Made by a program: the position numbers and the translations under genes | Assembly: GCA_947652605.1 (NCBI GenBank) | Contig: OX393577.1 | Span: 48,645,494-48,709,493, forward strand | DNA from: Elmis aenea | Lineage: Eukaryota; Arthropoda; Insecta; Coleoptera; Elmidae | Reading direction: 5' to 3' | Length of the DNA stretch: 64,000 nt | Shown here: positions 48,001 through 51,000 of the stretch, one piece after another | Position numbering within the stretch: position 1 is the first letter of the stretch | Layout of the letters: each line of letters starts with the position of its first letter | Notes under the pieces: model-generated | The model's database searches: none | Seen by the model: only the letters and a program-made list of their open reading frames with translations | What the model was told of the DNA's origin: nothing

Positions 48001-51000
48001 CGACTTAAGAAAGAGTCCGTTGAAATAGGTGCACACGAATTGTAAGAAATCTAATAATGTCATTACCGTATTACCCTTTATGACCTTGCCTTAATTCTCC
48101 ACTTCAATTAAATATTTAACATAACCTCCCTAAATCGACTGTCCTCCATAACTTAATTTTTATTAGCCCCCTTTGAAAGTCGAGTAAGAGAAGTTTTACT
48201 TGTAGTAATTCTTAATTAACTGAACTAGATGTTTTTGAGGAATTAGTAAAGATATATCTAATAATTTTTAATACTCGGTCAAGACTGCATAACTTGGAAC
48301 ATTTCTTGCAGAACATTAAAAGAACTACGGGTACATTTACATACACCTATACAGTATCATTTGCAGTTCCCTCTTGCATACATTGGGACAAGTTCAAACG
48401 TAATTGGAGCCATCTTGGCTGTAGGGTATGCATATCTTATCAATTGTTAAAGGTCTCTACTGCAACCTGTTTTAAACTTTAATTTTTAGATTGATACTAA
48501 AACTACCATGACCAAACTTTACTGTCACTGTAAATGCTTAACAATTTATGCGGGAACTTATAAAGACATTCCAAGTAAACTCGATCCGATACGGAAAGTA
48601 GAGCATTCTTCAACACTACTAGCCAATTATGTTATTTTAATTTGTGTTGCTGTTGTTTTTGTTATTTACTGTATCGCCTTAAGTTTTGGTGTAGGAAGAA
48701 AGAAAACAAAGGTATGTCACTACAAAAAGTTTTATTGCAAATGACTCACATTTAACTTTATTATTTTTTGGATACTCCTTTATTTTAAAAATATGTTATT
48801 AAGGGTAAATAATTTATAATAACAATTTGTGTTTGACCTATTGGATTTTACTACTTTTTACATTTATTAGGTAGCATATTAATTTGGCATTAAAATTGTC
48901 TTTTAGCAAAAGATATTATTTATGTGTGATAACGTATTGAATGAACGATATGCTTATATAGTAGTAGTTAAAACCGGCCACTACAGATCTGCTGGAACAA
49001 CATCCAACATAGGGATAAAAATTCAAGGAGAAAAAGGCTTTAGTAATGTAAGTAATAAAAATAAATTTAAACAAACAAAACAATATCTTTCATGTTTTCT
49101 AAAGTTTTGTCACTTACCAGACTGTTTTTACCTTTAATAGTTTTTTTTTTCCACCAAATTATGTAATAAATCATGGATTCTACCCCAGTAGCACGTATAT
49201 AGAATGTTTCTGTGACTATGTTTTAACGTTTTGGGTAGATAGAGGAGGTCATTTGTGATATTTTTTGACAATAAACCGATGGAGTGAAAGGTCGAAGAAG
49301 CAAAAAAAAATTCATTTTTTCATCTTAAATTTTGTTATTAAATAGGAGAAACGAGAAAAATTAGTACTTCTAACAACAAATCCATGAAAAAAAATTATGT
49401 TTACAAAAAATGCCCATTTTGATTTTCGCTTATTATCTAGCGTGCCATGGAACTTTTTTAAAACATTAGCAACACTGAATAGGTCTTACAAGGGAACCTC
49501 ACTTGGTGGTACTAAAGTCGGTTGATGGGACTAAGATTTCCCGACAGAAGATCGCTAATGAAGAAGAGTACCAACTTTATTAGCCCCGGAAACTTAAAAC
49601 TTACTGTTGAAAATCAATTGTTATTTTCAAAAATTGCACGAAATAGGTTAAACTCTTAAAGGTACTTGAAGTGAACATAAACTTGTAAATAATTATTGTT
49701 AAATCATAACGCTTTTATGTTTTATTCACACGATCCAAGTTTTTCCTTTAAAAGTAAGGATTCGTAAATAACAATAATTATTTTAAATTTTTTGGGACAA
49801 AATCCAAATTTAAGAAAATCTGCAATACCAGGTTTAAATGAACTCTGGCTATTTGAGGTTATAAAATTTAATCAAAATGATGCTATTGTACTCAAAATTG
49901 CTTCCTCTTCCCAAAAATGTAAAAATATACAGGGTGTTCTATTTAAAATATTATTAGTGTTATTTCCGGCGAAACCGGAAGTGAAACAATTGTGTGCATG
50001 TGCTCAAAAAATCCGATTGTTTGCACATATCATGTGTTTAAATTTTATTTACCTAGAATCAAAACTAAAGAAAATATGAGGGTGTGCCAGAGTTCATTTA
50101 CACTTGGTATTTAACCTTTCGTGCAATTTTTGAAATTAAAAATTGAGCAACAGTAAGTTTTGAGTTTCCAGGGCCAAAAAAGTTGGTACTCTTCTTCATT
50201 CACAAGCTTCTTTTGGAAAATCTTAATCCCATCAACCAACTTTAGTACCACCAAGTGAGGTTCCCTTGTTAGAAAGGGAAACGATTTGTCTAATTTAAAC
50301 TTTTTTGTAGCTCTTACTGTTTACGAGATCCCAATAGTGGCCCTTCTATGTGGACCACCCTGTAGATCTGAAATTTTGTGCTACTAGGGTAGAGCCCTGT
50401 AAAAGCTTTAAATTTTAACACCAAATACAATATTCGAAGACTGTTCTCCACTTTTTCCTTCTAAAGAATTGCTTGAATTAAACAGAATGTTTTTCAAAAA
50501 CGTGAAAAGCACTTATGTTTTACGTAGAGTTGGTTAATATTTGTATATTTCTTTTAATGCTAAAATATTTTGTTTGTCTTCAATAAAAAAAATATTTTTG
50601 TTCATGTTAAAGACTCCTAGGATTTACCACAAAATATTCATTTGTTAAATTGCATCCACACTTAATTTCAGTTAATGTATTTTCTAAAGTTATTTTGTAA
50701 AATAATTTTAATGAAGAGATATTACGAAATAATCATTTGTTGAAGATATGTGTGGGCAAATTTCGATGTTTTCATACTAAAAATACTAAAAAACCTTCGT
50801 TACTTGCGTACTAAAAAAAATAAATACATCAACCCCTATAGGTATATTTGGAATGACAAAAAAATAAGTAATTTAAATAAGTCATAGCCAACTATGGGTT
50901 CCATTTAAAAAAATACAACTTTATGTCACAACTCAAATTTCGTTTTTTTTTTTGAAAAATTGACTACGCCACTGCATTCTTATCAAAAAAGTACCTGTAG

